Origin: Flavobacteriales bacterium
GTDB lineage: Bacteria > Bacteroidota > Bacteroidia > Flavobacteriales_D > Crocinitomicaceae
Assembly (NCBI GenBank): GCA_022361195.1
Contig: JAKSBJ010000243.1
Location: 1-52,405 of the forward strand
DNA: 52,405 nucleotides
Reading direction: 5' to 3'
In this document: one piece after another, positions 8,168 to 16,521 of the stretch
How positions within the stretch are numbered: the first letter of the stretch is position 1
Layout of the letters: every line of letters begins with the position of its first letter
Translations under genes and position numbers: made by a program
The notes under the pieces: generated by a model
What the model was told of the DNA's origin: nothing
Database searches by the model: none
Seen by the model: the letters and a program-made list of their open reading frames with translations, nothing else

Positions 8168-8668
8168 TTATTTGATTAAATTGATCACTGACTTATAAAA
8201 CCAGTGTTCATCCGATTTAATAAACTTATCAAAGATTCCGTCTACCTTCCCTGCAAAATCATCAATATCCTCTACGGTTTTTCTAAATGCCTTACTTTCT
8301 TCATCATTTACCTCTACCGACTTTAGCTCATCCAGTACTTTAAGCATAGGTTCGATTTCCTTTTTTCTTCGCTCACGAGTAATTTGACGAGCAACAGCCC
8401 AAACATCCTTGTCCGCAAGAAAAAATTCTTTCCTCTCCCCTATTTTATGGGTTTTAGAAACAATCCCCCAATCCATCAAAGCACGAATGTTCATATTGAC
8501 ATTTCCTCTTGAGACCTGAAGAGTTTCCATAATCTCTTCCGTTGAGAGCGGTTCGGTTGAAACTAACAATAAGGCATGGATTTGGGCCATGGTTCTGTTA
8601 ATACCCCATGCAGTACCTAAAGTACCCCAACTTTGAATGAATTTTTGTTTTCCTTCTTCCAAATCCAT
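8168..8668 (-). CDS. GbsR/MarR-family winged-helix transcriptional regulator
   Basis: This 166-residue protein has the GbsR-type N-terminus (SWGTLGTAWGINRTMAQIHALL), a winged helix at about 28-90 (LSTEEIMETLQVSRGNVNMNIRALMDWGIV, then the wing KIGERKEFF), and a C-terminal helical dimerisation or sensing part with lysine-rich helices. GbsR-like proteins are dimeric repressors, in Bacillus sensing choline; the ligand here is unknown. The -33 element of its own promoter lies inside operator 2, so it probably represses itself as well as the membrane-gene quartet through operator 1. Transcription appears to start at or next to the ATG, giving a leaderless mRNA (inference). Confidence 0.88.
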   Translation of the reverse strand: MDLEEGKQKFIQSWGTLGTAWGINRTMAQIHALLLVSTEPLSTEEIMETLQVSRGNVNMNIRALMDWGIVSKTHKIGERKEFFLADKDVWAVARQITRERRKKEIEPMLKVLDELKSVEVNDEESKAFRKTVEDIDDFAGKVDGIFDKFIKSDEHWFYKSVINLIK

Positions 8669-8672
8669 AGAT

Positions 8673-8703
8673 CAAATGTAGAACTTTTTTCTAAACTTTC
8701 AAA
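8673..8703 (-). promoter_or_regulatory. Promoter of the GbsR-like gene
   Basis: On the minus strand, TTTG (8700-8703) is separated by 19 nt from a perfect -7 element TACATTTG (8673-8680). Both match the Bacteroidota consensus TTTG-N19-TAnnTTTG. The -33 element lies within operator 2. The -7 element ends only 4 nt before the ATG at 8668, implying a leaderless transcript. Confidence 0.75.
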
Positions 8704-8717
8704 TATTTCTGAAAGTT
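8694..8717. promoter_or_regulatory. Operator 2: palindrome AACTTTCA-N8-TGAAAGTT
   Basis: Same arms and spacer length as operator 1; here the arms extend to 9 bp (AAACTTTCA/TGAAAGTTT). It overlaps the -33 box of the regulator promoter, so occupancy would block RNA polymerase. This supports negative autoregulation by the GbsR-like protein. Confidence 0.82.
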
Positions 8718-8790
8718 TTTTTTAAGATTTTTTGCTCTTTGGTATGAATAGGATACTCCGAAAACTAATAAAAAAGAAAAACTAAACGGA

Positions 8791-9825
8791 TTATAGTTGG
8801 TATTCAATGATTTCCAGAACACCATTTTTACCAGAAAATACAATATGTGTATCTGTAATTTGACAGCTGTAGTACTTATCCTCTGATAGTAACTTCCACT
8901 TTTTACCTTTATCGAGACTATAATAAGTTCCTACCCTCCCGGAGGCAACCAACAACTGTCCATCTGAACGGCCCTGGATAGTAGAACAATAACCACCTAA
9001 ACCATCTGAAATATTCGTCCAGTTATCACCAGCATCACTTGTATAAAAGCAAATACTATCATTTTTCTCAGGCTGTAAATAATCTCCACCAATAATTACC
9101 CCTTCAGTTTCCGACCAAAAATAAAGGCTGTAAATTCCTGAAGTTTTTCCGCCTGTCATTGGAGTTGATTTCCCTTCCCAGCTATCTCCGCGATTGTAAG
9201 TGATAAAAATTCGTGGCGTGGTACACCCTCCGGTTCCAAACACAGCAGCAGAATCTCCCGTACATTGAATTCCTGTTCCGCTTGCAGCAAAGCCGGCTTC
9301 TTCTTTTTCAGGCAAATCAATTTTGGCTCTGCTTTTATATCGCCATTTAGATCCACCATTTTCTGTCGTTAAAATATAGAAACGAGAATTAAATGGATCG
9401 CCATAAGCAATTCCGTTTTTATCATCCCAAAAATCAAAACCATCAACAAAAGTTGCAGATCGTTTGTACACCTGCTTTTTCTTACCATCTGGATTTACAT
9501 ACACAAAAGATGAATTATTACTACCATCAACCAAAGCAATACTTCCATCCTCAAACATGGCTACATCTCTAAAATCAACAATTTGAGCCATTGAATCCAA
9601 CATCAACTGCTCCCCTTTTAAATTGTAAACAGAGTAGTGTCCTCTGGCTCCACTAACAACAATAGTGGAATCTTTTGCCCATAGCCCTCTTGAGTGAACT
9701 CCCTCTACAGAATAACCTTTATAAACGGAATTGTATTTAAGCCCCTTACAGGAAATGAAAAATAAACTAACAAAAAGAAGAGGTAAAAGCTTAAAAAAGT
9801 GAGGTTTGAGAATCATCATCTTCAT
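8791..9825 (-). CDS. Lipoprotein with Ycf48/BNR-like beta-propeller
   Basis: This 344-residue protein has a lipoprotein signal ending in the lipobox LFFISC (Cys 26). The rest is all-beta with BNR/sialidase-type Asp boxes such as TENGGSKWRYK, YNRGDSWEGK, SDAGDNWTNIS and SLDKGKKWKL. Phrases such as DDKNGIAYGDP and GTGIQCTGDS are seen in Bacteroidota proteins annotated as oxidoreductase or Ycf48-like propellers. The enzymatic function is unproven. The start overlaps the 3' end of parC by 35 bp. No T9SS tail is present; it is probably anchored in the outer membrane. Confidence 0.8.
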   Translation of the reverse strand: MKMMILKPHFFKLLPLLFVSLFFISCKGLKYNSVYKGYSVEGVHSRGLWAKDSTIVVSGARGHYSVYNLKGEQLMLDSMAQIVDFRDVAMFEDGSIALVDGSNNSSFVYVNPDGKKKQVYKRSATFVDGFDFWDDKNGIAYGDPFNSRFYILTTENGGSKWRYKSRAKIDLPEKEEAGFAASGTGIQCTGDSAAVFGTGGCTTPRIFITYNRGDSWEGKSTPMTGGKTSGIYSLYFWSETEGVIIGGDYLQPEKNDSICFYTSDAGDNWTNISDGLGGYCSTIQGRSDGQLLVASGRVGTYYSLDKGKKWKLLSEDKYYSCQITDTHIVFSGKNGVLEIIEYQL

Positions 9826-12592
9826 CCTTTATTGGATTTGATTTCGTTTTTTTTTCAGAGTCCTTTTTCTTTTCAGCATCCAAATCCCATTCTATTTCAA
9901 CCGGTTTATCATCCGGAGTTGGTTCAACCTTAGCTTCAACGGCTTCACTAGCCTCAGTAGTCTCTACTTCGGTATCTGCTGAAACAGCTTCAGTAGCTTC
10001 TACTTCCTCTACAGGTTTTTCAGGCTCTGGCCAAGGCTCATCTCCCTCAATTGGGTGCTTTAAGGTAATTTCTTTTACCTTCAATTTGGTCAGCTTATTT
10101 CCTTGAGATTTCATTCCTTTAATATCAATGAAATCATTTAGTGCGACCTCTTTGTCTGGAAGGTGTTTGGTTTCTTTAAGCCGTTTATTATAGGAAATGT
10201 TGATTTTAGGCTCATAAGCTGTCGACACAACATCCAAATGTGATCCTTCACTTTCAGTAATAAAGAATGCTTTTTTATCGGACTTTACTTCAACCAAGAA
10301 ACGTTTTACAAAATGTAATTCTTTCTCTGCATCGTAATAAACACATGCAATCGGACGATCTGGATGCCATTTTTCGATGTGTATCATATCATCCGAAAAA
10401 CGATTTGAGATGTCGAAGTTTGACAAGCGAAGTTCACCACTTGAATAGATAACCAAAAGTCGGTCATCCCCTTCAAATTCTCCTAAAAATCTACCTCTTC
10501 CGTCAACGTTAAGACGTTTAACAATATCATCCCACCAAATTTTTCTTGCCGCTAAAGTAGACTCTCCTACTTCCTTTTGAATAATTTTAGATACAATCTC
10601 CTTGGTTACTCTATTTCCAGCCGAACCTCGACCTTTAATAAGCAACTCACCAAAATCTATATCAAAACGTAAACGCTTAAGATGTGGACGTGGTCTCAGT
10701 TGAACATTAACCAATTCTCTCTCTCCATTTGGATGATAAGAGAAATAGTACAATTTACTTCCTTTGGTTCCTTTGGTTAAATCATATTCCTTATCACGTG
10801 TGATGCTTTTTACAGCAAAACGTTTCATCATCGTTGGACCACCTTCAGGACCATCTCGATAAATCATGTGATAAATGGTACGTTCATCACCTTTCTTCCA
10901 AATTCCGCAATGGATAATTCCTTTACCCACGAATTTTTTATCCGCAATTTTGGTGACCATCATCTTTCCTGTTTTAAAGAAAATAATGACGTCATCAATA
11001 TCACTACAATCGGCAATAAACTCTTCCTTTCTCAAGGTCCAGCCAATAAATCCTTCTTTACGATTTACATAAAGCTTCTTATTCGCAACAATTACCTTTT
11101 TAGCCGAGATATTATCAAATACCCTGATTTCTGTTTTACGCTCTTTCCCTTCCCCAAATTTTGCCTTTACATCTTTGAAATAATCAATTGCATAATCAAT
11201 CAAATTCTCCAAATGATATTTTACCTGCTTTAATTCTTCCTCAAGCGCCGCAATACGAAGGTCCGCTTTATCCGAATCATGCTTGGTAATACGACGCATT
11301 TTCAATTCGAGCAAGCGCTCTACATCATCATCTGTTACTTTTCGTTTGAGATGTTTAATGTGTGGTTTCAGTAACTTATGCGTCACCTCAATTGCTTCTT
11401 CATAACTCTTACCGTCAAACTCAATGTAAATTTTGTTTTCGATAAAGATTTTTTCGAGAGAAGCAAAATGCCAGGATTCTTCCAGTTCTGCCTGGCGAAT
11501 CTCCAATTCCTTCTTCAACAAACTAACCGTATGGTTCGTGTTGATTTTTAGAATTTCGTTTACACTTAAAAAGTGTGGTTTATTATCTACAATCACCGAA
11601 GTATTCGGCGAAATGGACATTTCACAATTGGTGAATGCATATAACGCATCCAGTGTTTTATCAGGTGATACTCCAGTGGCCAAGTGAATTAAAATCTCTA
11701 CTACAGCGGCCGTATTATCCTCAATTTTTTTGATCTTGATCTTCCCTTTATCATTGGCCTTAATGATGGAATCAATCAAACTTGTTGTTGTTGTTCCGTA
11801 AGGAATTTCAGTGATCTTGAGAGTTTTGTTATCCTCCTTTTCAATTCGAGCTCTTACTCTTACCTTTCCTCCTCTTTGCCCTTCATTATAATTGGTAAAA
11901 TCCGCCATTCCACCATTCTGAAAATCGGGAAGAATGTTCGTCTTCTTTCCTCTCAAAATAGCAATGGAAGCATCAATTAGTTCATTAAAGTTGTGCGGAA
12001 GGATTTTACAGGCCATACCTACCGCAATTCCCTCAGCTCCTTGAGCCAAAAGTAATGGGAACTTAACCGGCAAAGTAACCGGTTCTTTGTTTCTTCCGTC
12101 ATAAGAAGGTATCCACTCAGTTGTCTTTGGGTTAAACAAAACATGATTGGCAAACTTCGACGGACGTGCCTCAATATACCTTGCCGCTGCCGCAGAATCT
12201 CCGGTTAAAATATTTCCCCAGTTTCCCTGCATGTCGATCAACAACTCTTTTTGTCCCATTTGAACGAGAGCATCACCAATAGAAGCATCACCATGTGGGT
12301 GGTATTTCATGGTATTACCAATGATATTCGCCACCTTATTGTAACGACCATCATCCATCTCTTTCATGGAATGCATAATTCTTCGTTGCACGGGTTTAAA
12401 TCCATCCAACAAGGCCGGAACAGCTCTTTCCAGAATTACGTAAGAGGCATAATCAAGAAACCATTCCTTGTACATTCCTGACAAAGGAATGATCCCTTCA
12501 CCACCTTCATCGGGAGTTTCCCCTTCTGGTGTATTAGAATCATTAGCTTCTAATCCTGAATCGTCGATATTTTCGTTTTCCTCTTCTGACAT
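9791..12592 (-). CDS. parC: ParC, DNA topoisomerase IV subunit A
   Basis: Subunit A of a type IIA topoisomerase, which cuts and rejoins DNA to unlink replicated chromosomes. The ATG at 12592 (MSEEENEN) gives 933 residues; the frame upstream is merely open. After an acidic leader of about 30 residues, the breakage-reunion domain runs to about 480. It contains the quinolone-pocket region YHPHGDASIGDAL and the catalytic tyrosine Y139 in AAAARYIEARPS. The C-terminal part is a beta-pinwheel-like region followed by a long acidic low-complexity tail ending in DDDSQTSLF. At the position of E. coli GyrA Ser83 there is alanine (A103). parE lies about 4 kb away on the same strand, separated by unrelated genes. 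Assignment to ParC rather than GyrA rests on similarity to flavobacterial ParC and the accompanying parE. Confidence 0.92.
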   Translation of the reverse strand: MSEEENENIDDSGLEANDSNTPEGETPDEGGEGIIPLSGMYKEWFLDYASYVILERAVPALLDGFKPVQRRIMHSMKEMDDGRYNKVANIIGNTMKYHPHGDASIGDALVQMGQKELLIDMQGNWGNILTGDSAAAARYIEARPSKFANHVLFNPKTTEWIPSYDGRNKEPVTLPVKFPLLLAQGAEGIAVGMACKILPHNFNELIDASIAILRGKKTNILPDFQNGGMADFTNYNEGQRGGKVRVRARIEKEDNKTLKITEIPYGTTTTSLIDSIIKANDKGKIKIKKIEDNTAAVVEILIHLATGVSPDKTLDALYAFTNCEMSISPNTSVIVDNKPHFLSVNEILKINTNHTVSLLKKELEIRQAELEESWHFASLEKIFIENKIYIEFDGKSYEEAIEVTHKLLKPHIKHLKRKVTDDDVERLLELKMRRITKHDSDKADLRIAALEEELKQVKYHLENLIDYAIDYFKDVKAKFGEGKERKTEIRVFDNISAKKVIVANKKLYVNRKEGFIGWTLRKEEFIADCSDIDDVIIFFKTGKMMVTKIADKKFVGKGIIHCGIWKKGDERTIYHMIYRDGPEGGPTMMKRFAVKSITRDKEYDLTKGTKGSKLYYFSYHPNGERELVNVQLRPRPHLKRLRFDIDFGELLIKGRGSAGNRVTKEIVSKIIQKEVGESTLAARKIWWDDIVKRLNVDGRGRFLGEFEGDDRLLVIYSSGELRLSNFDISNRFSDDMIHIEKWHPDRPIACVYYDAEKELHFVKRFLVEVKSDKKAFFITESEGSHLDVVSTAYEPKINISYNKRLKETKHLPDKEVALNDFIDIKGMKSQGNKLTKLKVKEITLKHPIEGDEPWPEPEKPVEEVEATEAVSADTEVETTEASEAVEAKVEPTPDDKPVEIEWDLDAEKKKDSEKKTKSNPIKDEDDDSQTSLF

Positions 12593-12719
12593 TATTTTTG
12601 AAAACAGGATCAAATTTAACAAGAAGAAGACCAAATTTTGGGCGTTTCAGCCCATAGTTATTAACATATTGATTTTAGAATTTGTTAAATTCAGCCCCAA
12701 ATTTCAACTGTTCTGTTTC

Positions 12720-13886
12720 ATGTCAGACAAAAGCTTAAAAAAATTACCTTGGATTTTCATCGGCCTCTGTAGCCTGTTTTTTGTTCTGCACATTTTTGTT
12801 GAAATCAACAATGAACGGTTCTGGCTCAATGACTTACTCGTTTATTATTCGGCGAGTGATGCTTATTACCATGGCGAACAGGTTTATGGATTACCCTTTG
12901 GTTTATCATCGGGATTTTTTAAATATTCCCCTTTCACGCTACTTGTTTTTTACCCTTACCGCTTTTTTAGTTTTGAAACTGTAAAGTTCATTCACCTAGC
13001 CTTCACCTTATTAGCAACCCTCACAGCCTTCATTATTATTGCCAAACAGCAGATTAAAGGAACTTTTTCTTTTCGTAAAACCAATCTCTTTCTCATTCTC
13101 TTATTTTTAATTGGAGCCGTTCATTTAACCCGTGAACTTCACCTGGGTAATGTTAATATGTTAATGCTGTTTGCCAGTTTATTGGCTCTGGTATTATTTA
13201 GAAGAGAGAAACAAATACTAACTGCTTTAATTTTGTGTTTCATTTTTTTCATGAAACCCTACTTTGGAATTATTATTCTCCCATTTGTTGCTTATCGCCA
13301 ATGGAAATTACTGGCTTACGTTGCACTTTCTGCAATTGTATTCCTAATGGTTCAGGTATTGATAGGAGGATGGAATGACACTATTTTACTTTACCAGGGC
13401 TGGCTGGAAGCAATGCAAGGGCACAACAACCATGATGGTGGTATGCAAACCATAGGTTCAATACTCAATACCTATTTAAATGTCGACATTGGAACAAAAG
13501 GATCCTTCTTACTCATTGTTGCCATAGCCACTGGTTATATGTTAGTAAGATGGTTTAAATACCCCTTAAAAGATACAGACACACTCAATGTAGATGTTTA
13601 CCTCTTGCTGGCCATAATTCCCAATTTGGTTATTACCGACAGCGAACACTTTTTATATGCTCTTCCGTTAATTGGATTTTTGCTTAAAAGATTGATGTCA
13701 AAGGCTTTTTCATGGAAGGTTGTTTTATTCATTCTTCTGGTATTTACCTATGGAGCGAATTCAACCGACTTGCTTGGGAAAGAACTGGCACAAACGTATA
13801 ATCAATACGCCTTTTTAGGCCTGGCAAATCTTGCCTTGGTTATTTGGGGATTTGTTAGTCGTTATGAAATGAAAAAAGCGAGCTAA
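12720..13886 (+). CDS. GT87-like (DUF2029) polytopic membrane glycosyltransferase
   Basis: This 388-residue protein has about ten transmembrane segments. It starts at the ATG at 12720 (MSDKSLKKLPWIF); an upstream in-frame extension to 12468 runs antisense through parC and is not believed. The first periplasmic loop has the acidic NDLLVYYSASDAYYHGEQVYG region (D38), as in GT87/DUF2029 mannosyltransferase-like enzymes that use polyprenyl-phosphate sugars. A KYSP motif and the QGH/NNHDGGMQTIGSI loop further fit the family. It is divergent from parC and convergent with the TPR gene, with only one base between the stops. Acceptor and sugar are unknown. Confidence 0.75.
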   Translation: MSDKSLKKLPWIFIGLCSLFFVLHIFVEINNERFWLNDLLVYYSASDAYYHGEQVYGLPFGLSSGFFKYSPFTLLVFYPYRFFSFETVKFIHLAFTLLATLTAFIIIAKQQIKGTFSFRKTNLFLILLFLIGAVHLTRELHLGNVNMLMLFASLLALVLFRREKQILTALILCFIFFMKPYFGIIILPFVAYRQWKLLAYVALSAIVFLMVQVLIGGWNDTILLYQGWLEAMQGHNNHDGGMQTIGSILNTYLNVDIGTKGSFLLIVAIATGYMLVRWFKYPLKDTDTLNVDVYLLLAIIPNLVITDSEHFLYALPLIGFLLKRLMSKAFSWKVVLFILLVFTYGANSTDLLGKELAQTYNQYAFLGLANLALVIWGFVSRYEMKKAS

Positions 13887-13887
13887 G

Positions 13888-15090
13888 CTATTTTTTTCGA
13901 CTGGGCATAATCATAAAAAGAATCAAGAGGACTACGCAGAGAGAAATGATTCCAGCCTCAATGAAACGACTTATTGCACTTTTCTTTTCAGCTTGATGAC
14001 TGGATTCAGGAGTTGTATCTTCTACCAACTCTACCAAATCCACTTTTGAATTTAGCAGTTTCTCATCCTTACTAATTTTGGCCATCAAGGTATCATAAGC
14101 CTGTCTGTAACGTTCGGACAAATCATGTTTGCCAAGTGAATCTGCAATATTGACCAGAATTAAATAATTGTCAGTCATTTCCTTGGTTAAATTAAAGTCC
14201 TCCGCCAATGTTAAACCATTAATCGCGTGAGATTCTGCTTTATCATAGTTTTTCTCTGAAAAGTAGAGCTGGGCCAATTGCGAATGTGTATAAGATTGCC
14301 ATCTATAGTCTTGTGAGCGCTGAAAACGCTTTAAGGAGATTCGATAATATTTGATAGCTTCTCTCAAATCATTTTTTAGGAAATACAGATGAGCTACAGC
14401 AACTAGTGAAGCGTTAGAGGTATTTTCAAAACTGCCATCTTCTTCAATTTTCAAAACCTTTTCATAATACATGATTGCTGTAAGCGTATCTCCCTCATCC
14501 TCATGAATCCCACCCAAATGAGCATTAATGGTTGATATTTCATTCTGATCTCCTAACTCCTCGGCCAATATCAGAGCATGCTCCATATAATCACAAGCGG
14601 CATTAAAGTTTTTAAGAGAAGAATACAATACGCTCATGCCTCGATAAATCGCGATTTGCGACCACTTGTCATCCAACTCCATCGCAATTTCAAGCGCATC
14701 CTCATAAGCTATGATTGCTTTTTCAAGATCAACCATATAAGAAAGGTAGATGAAGGCAATTTTCATCTGACAATCCAACATCCCTTCCATATCCTGAATA
14801 CTGCTGGACAATGCAAGTCCCTCTTGCGCATACTTAAGCGCCTCAGAATAATTTCTGTTCAAGTAAAGATCAGACAACTGAATGTAGTTTTTAACTTTCT
14901 CAGGACCATCTTCACTGTTCATCAAAAGCATAATCAGAGAATCAATTTCTTCCTGATCTTCATAAATAATTTCCTTTTTAGATACTTCTACTATTTCTAC
15001 ACCATCTTGATCATGGTCCTGAGCATAGGAAAATTGGAGCAACAATAGCCCCAAAAGGAATACAAAAAATGTTTTTCCGTTGGATTTCAT
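13888..15090 (-). CDS. Secreted TPR-repeat protein with C-terminal membrane anchor
   Basis: The ATG at 15090 gives 400 residues with a clean signal peptide (MKSNGKTFFVFLLGLLLLQFSYA). An in-frame TTG at 15108 is possible but less likely. About six to seven TPR units follow (for example NYSEALKYAQEGLAL, DLEKAIIAYEDALEIA, DLREAIKYYRISLKRF, NYDKAESHAINGLTLA). A single C-terminal transmembrane helix then precedes the basic tail MPSRKK. The layout is that of the sensory half of Bacteroidota TPR-histidine kinases, but no kinase domain follows. It probably acts as a periplasmic scaffold anchored in the inner membrane. Confidence 0.82.
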   Translation of the reverse strand: MKSNGKTFFVFLLGLLLLQFSYAQDHDQDGVEIVEVSKKEIIYEDQEEIDSLIMLLMNSEDGPEKVKNYIQLSDLYLNRNYSEALKYAQEGLALSSSIQDMEGMLDCQMKIAFIYLSYMVDLEKAIIAYEDALEIAMELDDKWSQIAIYRGMSVLYSSLKNFNAACDYMEHALILAEELGDQNEISTINAHLGGIHEDEGDTLTAIMYYEKVLKIEEDGSFENTSNASLVAVAHLYFLKNDLREAIKYYRISLKRFQRSQDYRWQSYTHSQLAQLYFSEKNYDKAESHAINGLTLAEDFNLTKEMTDNYLILVNIADSLGKHDLSERYRQAYDTLMAKISKDEKLLNSKVDLVELVEDTTPESSHQAEKKSAISRFIEAGIISLCVVLLILFMIMPSRKK

Positions 15091-15291
15091 GAGGTTAACA
15101 ATAGCCAAATTGCGATGGCAAAGATAGTGATCTCTATTTAATTAGGTTTTATCACCTAGTTTTTTGGACGAAAACAGCTGAAGACGATTTAAAGTCTTTA
15201 AAGACTTAGACCGATAATTAAATCTTTGATAAGACTCTTGATTATAAGCTATTTTGTCACAGAGCCCCCTATAGAAAAGAGATAGAACAGC

Positions 15292-15720
15292 TTAATTGGT
15301 CATTACACATTCAGAGAAATGGTTGATTGCTTCCTCATCCTCTTCAATCCAAACTCCCAGCATCACGCAATAATTGGAAGAAGGATCAGTATCTACAATT
15401 AACTCAATTTCATAATGACCTTCCTCTTTTTTAGAAGCGGACTGAACTCCAAGGTCTTCATTATTAACGTCAACAGAATAATAGAAAAAAGAAGGTTTTA
15501 AACCTGGCGTACTTTCCTCTGGAACCAAAATATCAATACGCACTTTTGTCTGTCCCACCTCATTGATAAACTCTGTGGCTTCTTCAATTTGAAACCACTG
15601 ATCTCCTGCATATTCCCGATCGTAGATATTGGTATTGAGCTCATCAATTCCTTCTATTTTCTTAAAACAAGAAGAAAGTACAAACGGAAGCAGAATTGCT
15701 ATGTAAACTAATTTTTTCAT
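15292..15720 (-). CDS. Small lipoprotein of unknown function
   Basis: This 142-residue protein begins at ATG 15720 with MKKLVYIAILLPFVLSSC, a typical lipoprotein signal with lipobox LSSC (Cys 18). The mature part is acidic and appears beta-rich, with two further cysteines near the C-terminus (SNYCVML, FSECVMTN) that could form a disulfide. The start overlaps the stop of the upstream gene by 4 bp (ATGA), so both are co-translated. Family not recognised. Confidence 0.78.
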   Translation of the reverse strand: MKKLVYIAILLPFVLSSCFKKIEGIDELNTNIYDREYAGDQWFQIEEATEFINEVGQTKVRIDILVPEESTPGLKPSFFYYSVDVNNEDLGVQSASKKEEGHYEIELIVDTDPSSNYCVMLGVWIEEDEEAINHFSECVMTN

Positions 15721-16460
15721 CCTAATTTTAATACCATTCTGCAACCCAGTGGAGACACTTGCATGGAGAACTTATCTCTCCACGGACTATCAGCCTTGAA
15801 TACTGGTTCAGCAACGTTACGTTTAAATTTTGAATAAGTGTAGATGGTCGTAATCCACAAAAGAGTTGATACGCCAGCCCCCAAATAAAAGCTGCTACGG
15901 TAAAAATTGTAGCGTTTGTTCAACTTGTCAATATTCAGTTTAATTCCACTCACCTCTTTTGCTGTTGCCGCCTGATGATAAAGTGCAACATCTACATCTA
16001 ACTTTTTACGTGTATCATAGGCTTTCATCATTGCAAAACCTGTATAGAGCGTTGTACTTAAGGCTGCAGCTGCCGGAATGGTTAAACTCTTATGAAATTC
16101 TGTTCGGTAAGCTTTATAATCTCGTTCAAATTGCTGCTTTTCGTTGGTATAAGCCATTTGGATGTACTTTTCAGTTACTTTTCCACCTTGAACTGAAAAT
16201 TCAAAGGATTGAGTAACATATCCTGGAGACCATACCTTTGCTTGATAGGTTCCAGCGGGAAGAGTGTCTTTATACCGACGAATTAGTAAGCTATCTTCAA
16301 CTAAAATCTCAAAGTATCCGTTATCTACATCAACCAGAAATTTAATGATACCTTCATTATCAGCTAAAGGTGGACGACTTTTCAACGAATCCTGAGCCAA
16401 CCCTACTTGGAGAAGGAAAAAGGAACTAAAGATGAAAAGAATGGATTTGGGTGTAAGCAT
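15717..16460 (-). CDS. Envelope protein with PEGA-like domain and two membrane helices
   Basis: This 247-residue protein has a signal peptide (MLTPKSILFIFSSFFLLQVGLAQ). A small beta domain (about 38-105) follows, in which LPAGTYQAKVWSPGYV resembles PEGA-type motifs for extracytoplasmic surfaces. Two hydrophobic stretches come next (about 125-145 and 190-210), flanking a charged helical region. It sits 61 bp downstream of parE and overlaps the small lipoprotein gene by 4 bp, so the three may share a transcript. The PEGA comparison is by eye and tentative. Confidence 0.72.
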   Translation of the reverse strand: MLTPKSILFIFSSFFLLQVGLAQDSLKSRPPLADNEGIIKFLVDVDNGYFEILVEDSLLIRRYKDTLPAGTYQAKVWSPGYVTQSFEFSVQGGKVTEKYIQMAYTNEKQQFERDYKAYRTEFHKSLTIPAAAALSTTLYTGFAMMKAYDTRKKLDVDVALYHQAATAKEVSGIKLNIDKLNKRYNFYRSSFYLGAGVSTLLWITTIYTYSKFKRNVAEPVFKADSPWRDKFSMQVSPLGCRMVLKLG

Positions 16461-16521
16461 GACTTAAAATTAATGAAAAATGAGCTAAAATTCCAGCAGT
16501 ACTTTTATCTGTAGCAATTAT

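Noticed and set aside
10868..11233. Plus-strand open frame inside parC
   Set aside because: It overlaps conserved ParC sequence on the other strand and has no domain.
12468..12719. N-terminal extension of the GT87-like gene
   Set aside because: It is antisense to parC and has no family similarity; the ATG at 12720 gives a normal membrane protein.
15192..15207. Palindrome AAGTCTTTAAAGACTT upstream of the TPR gene
   Set aside because: Short, AT-rich and single copy with no regulator nearby; not enough to call an operator.
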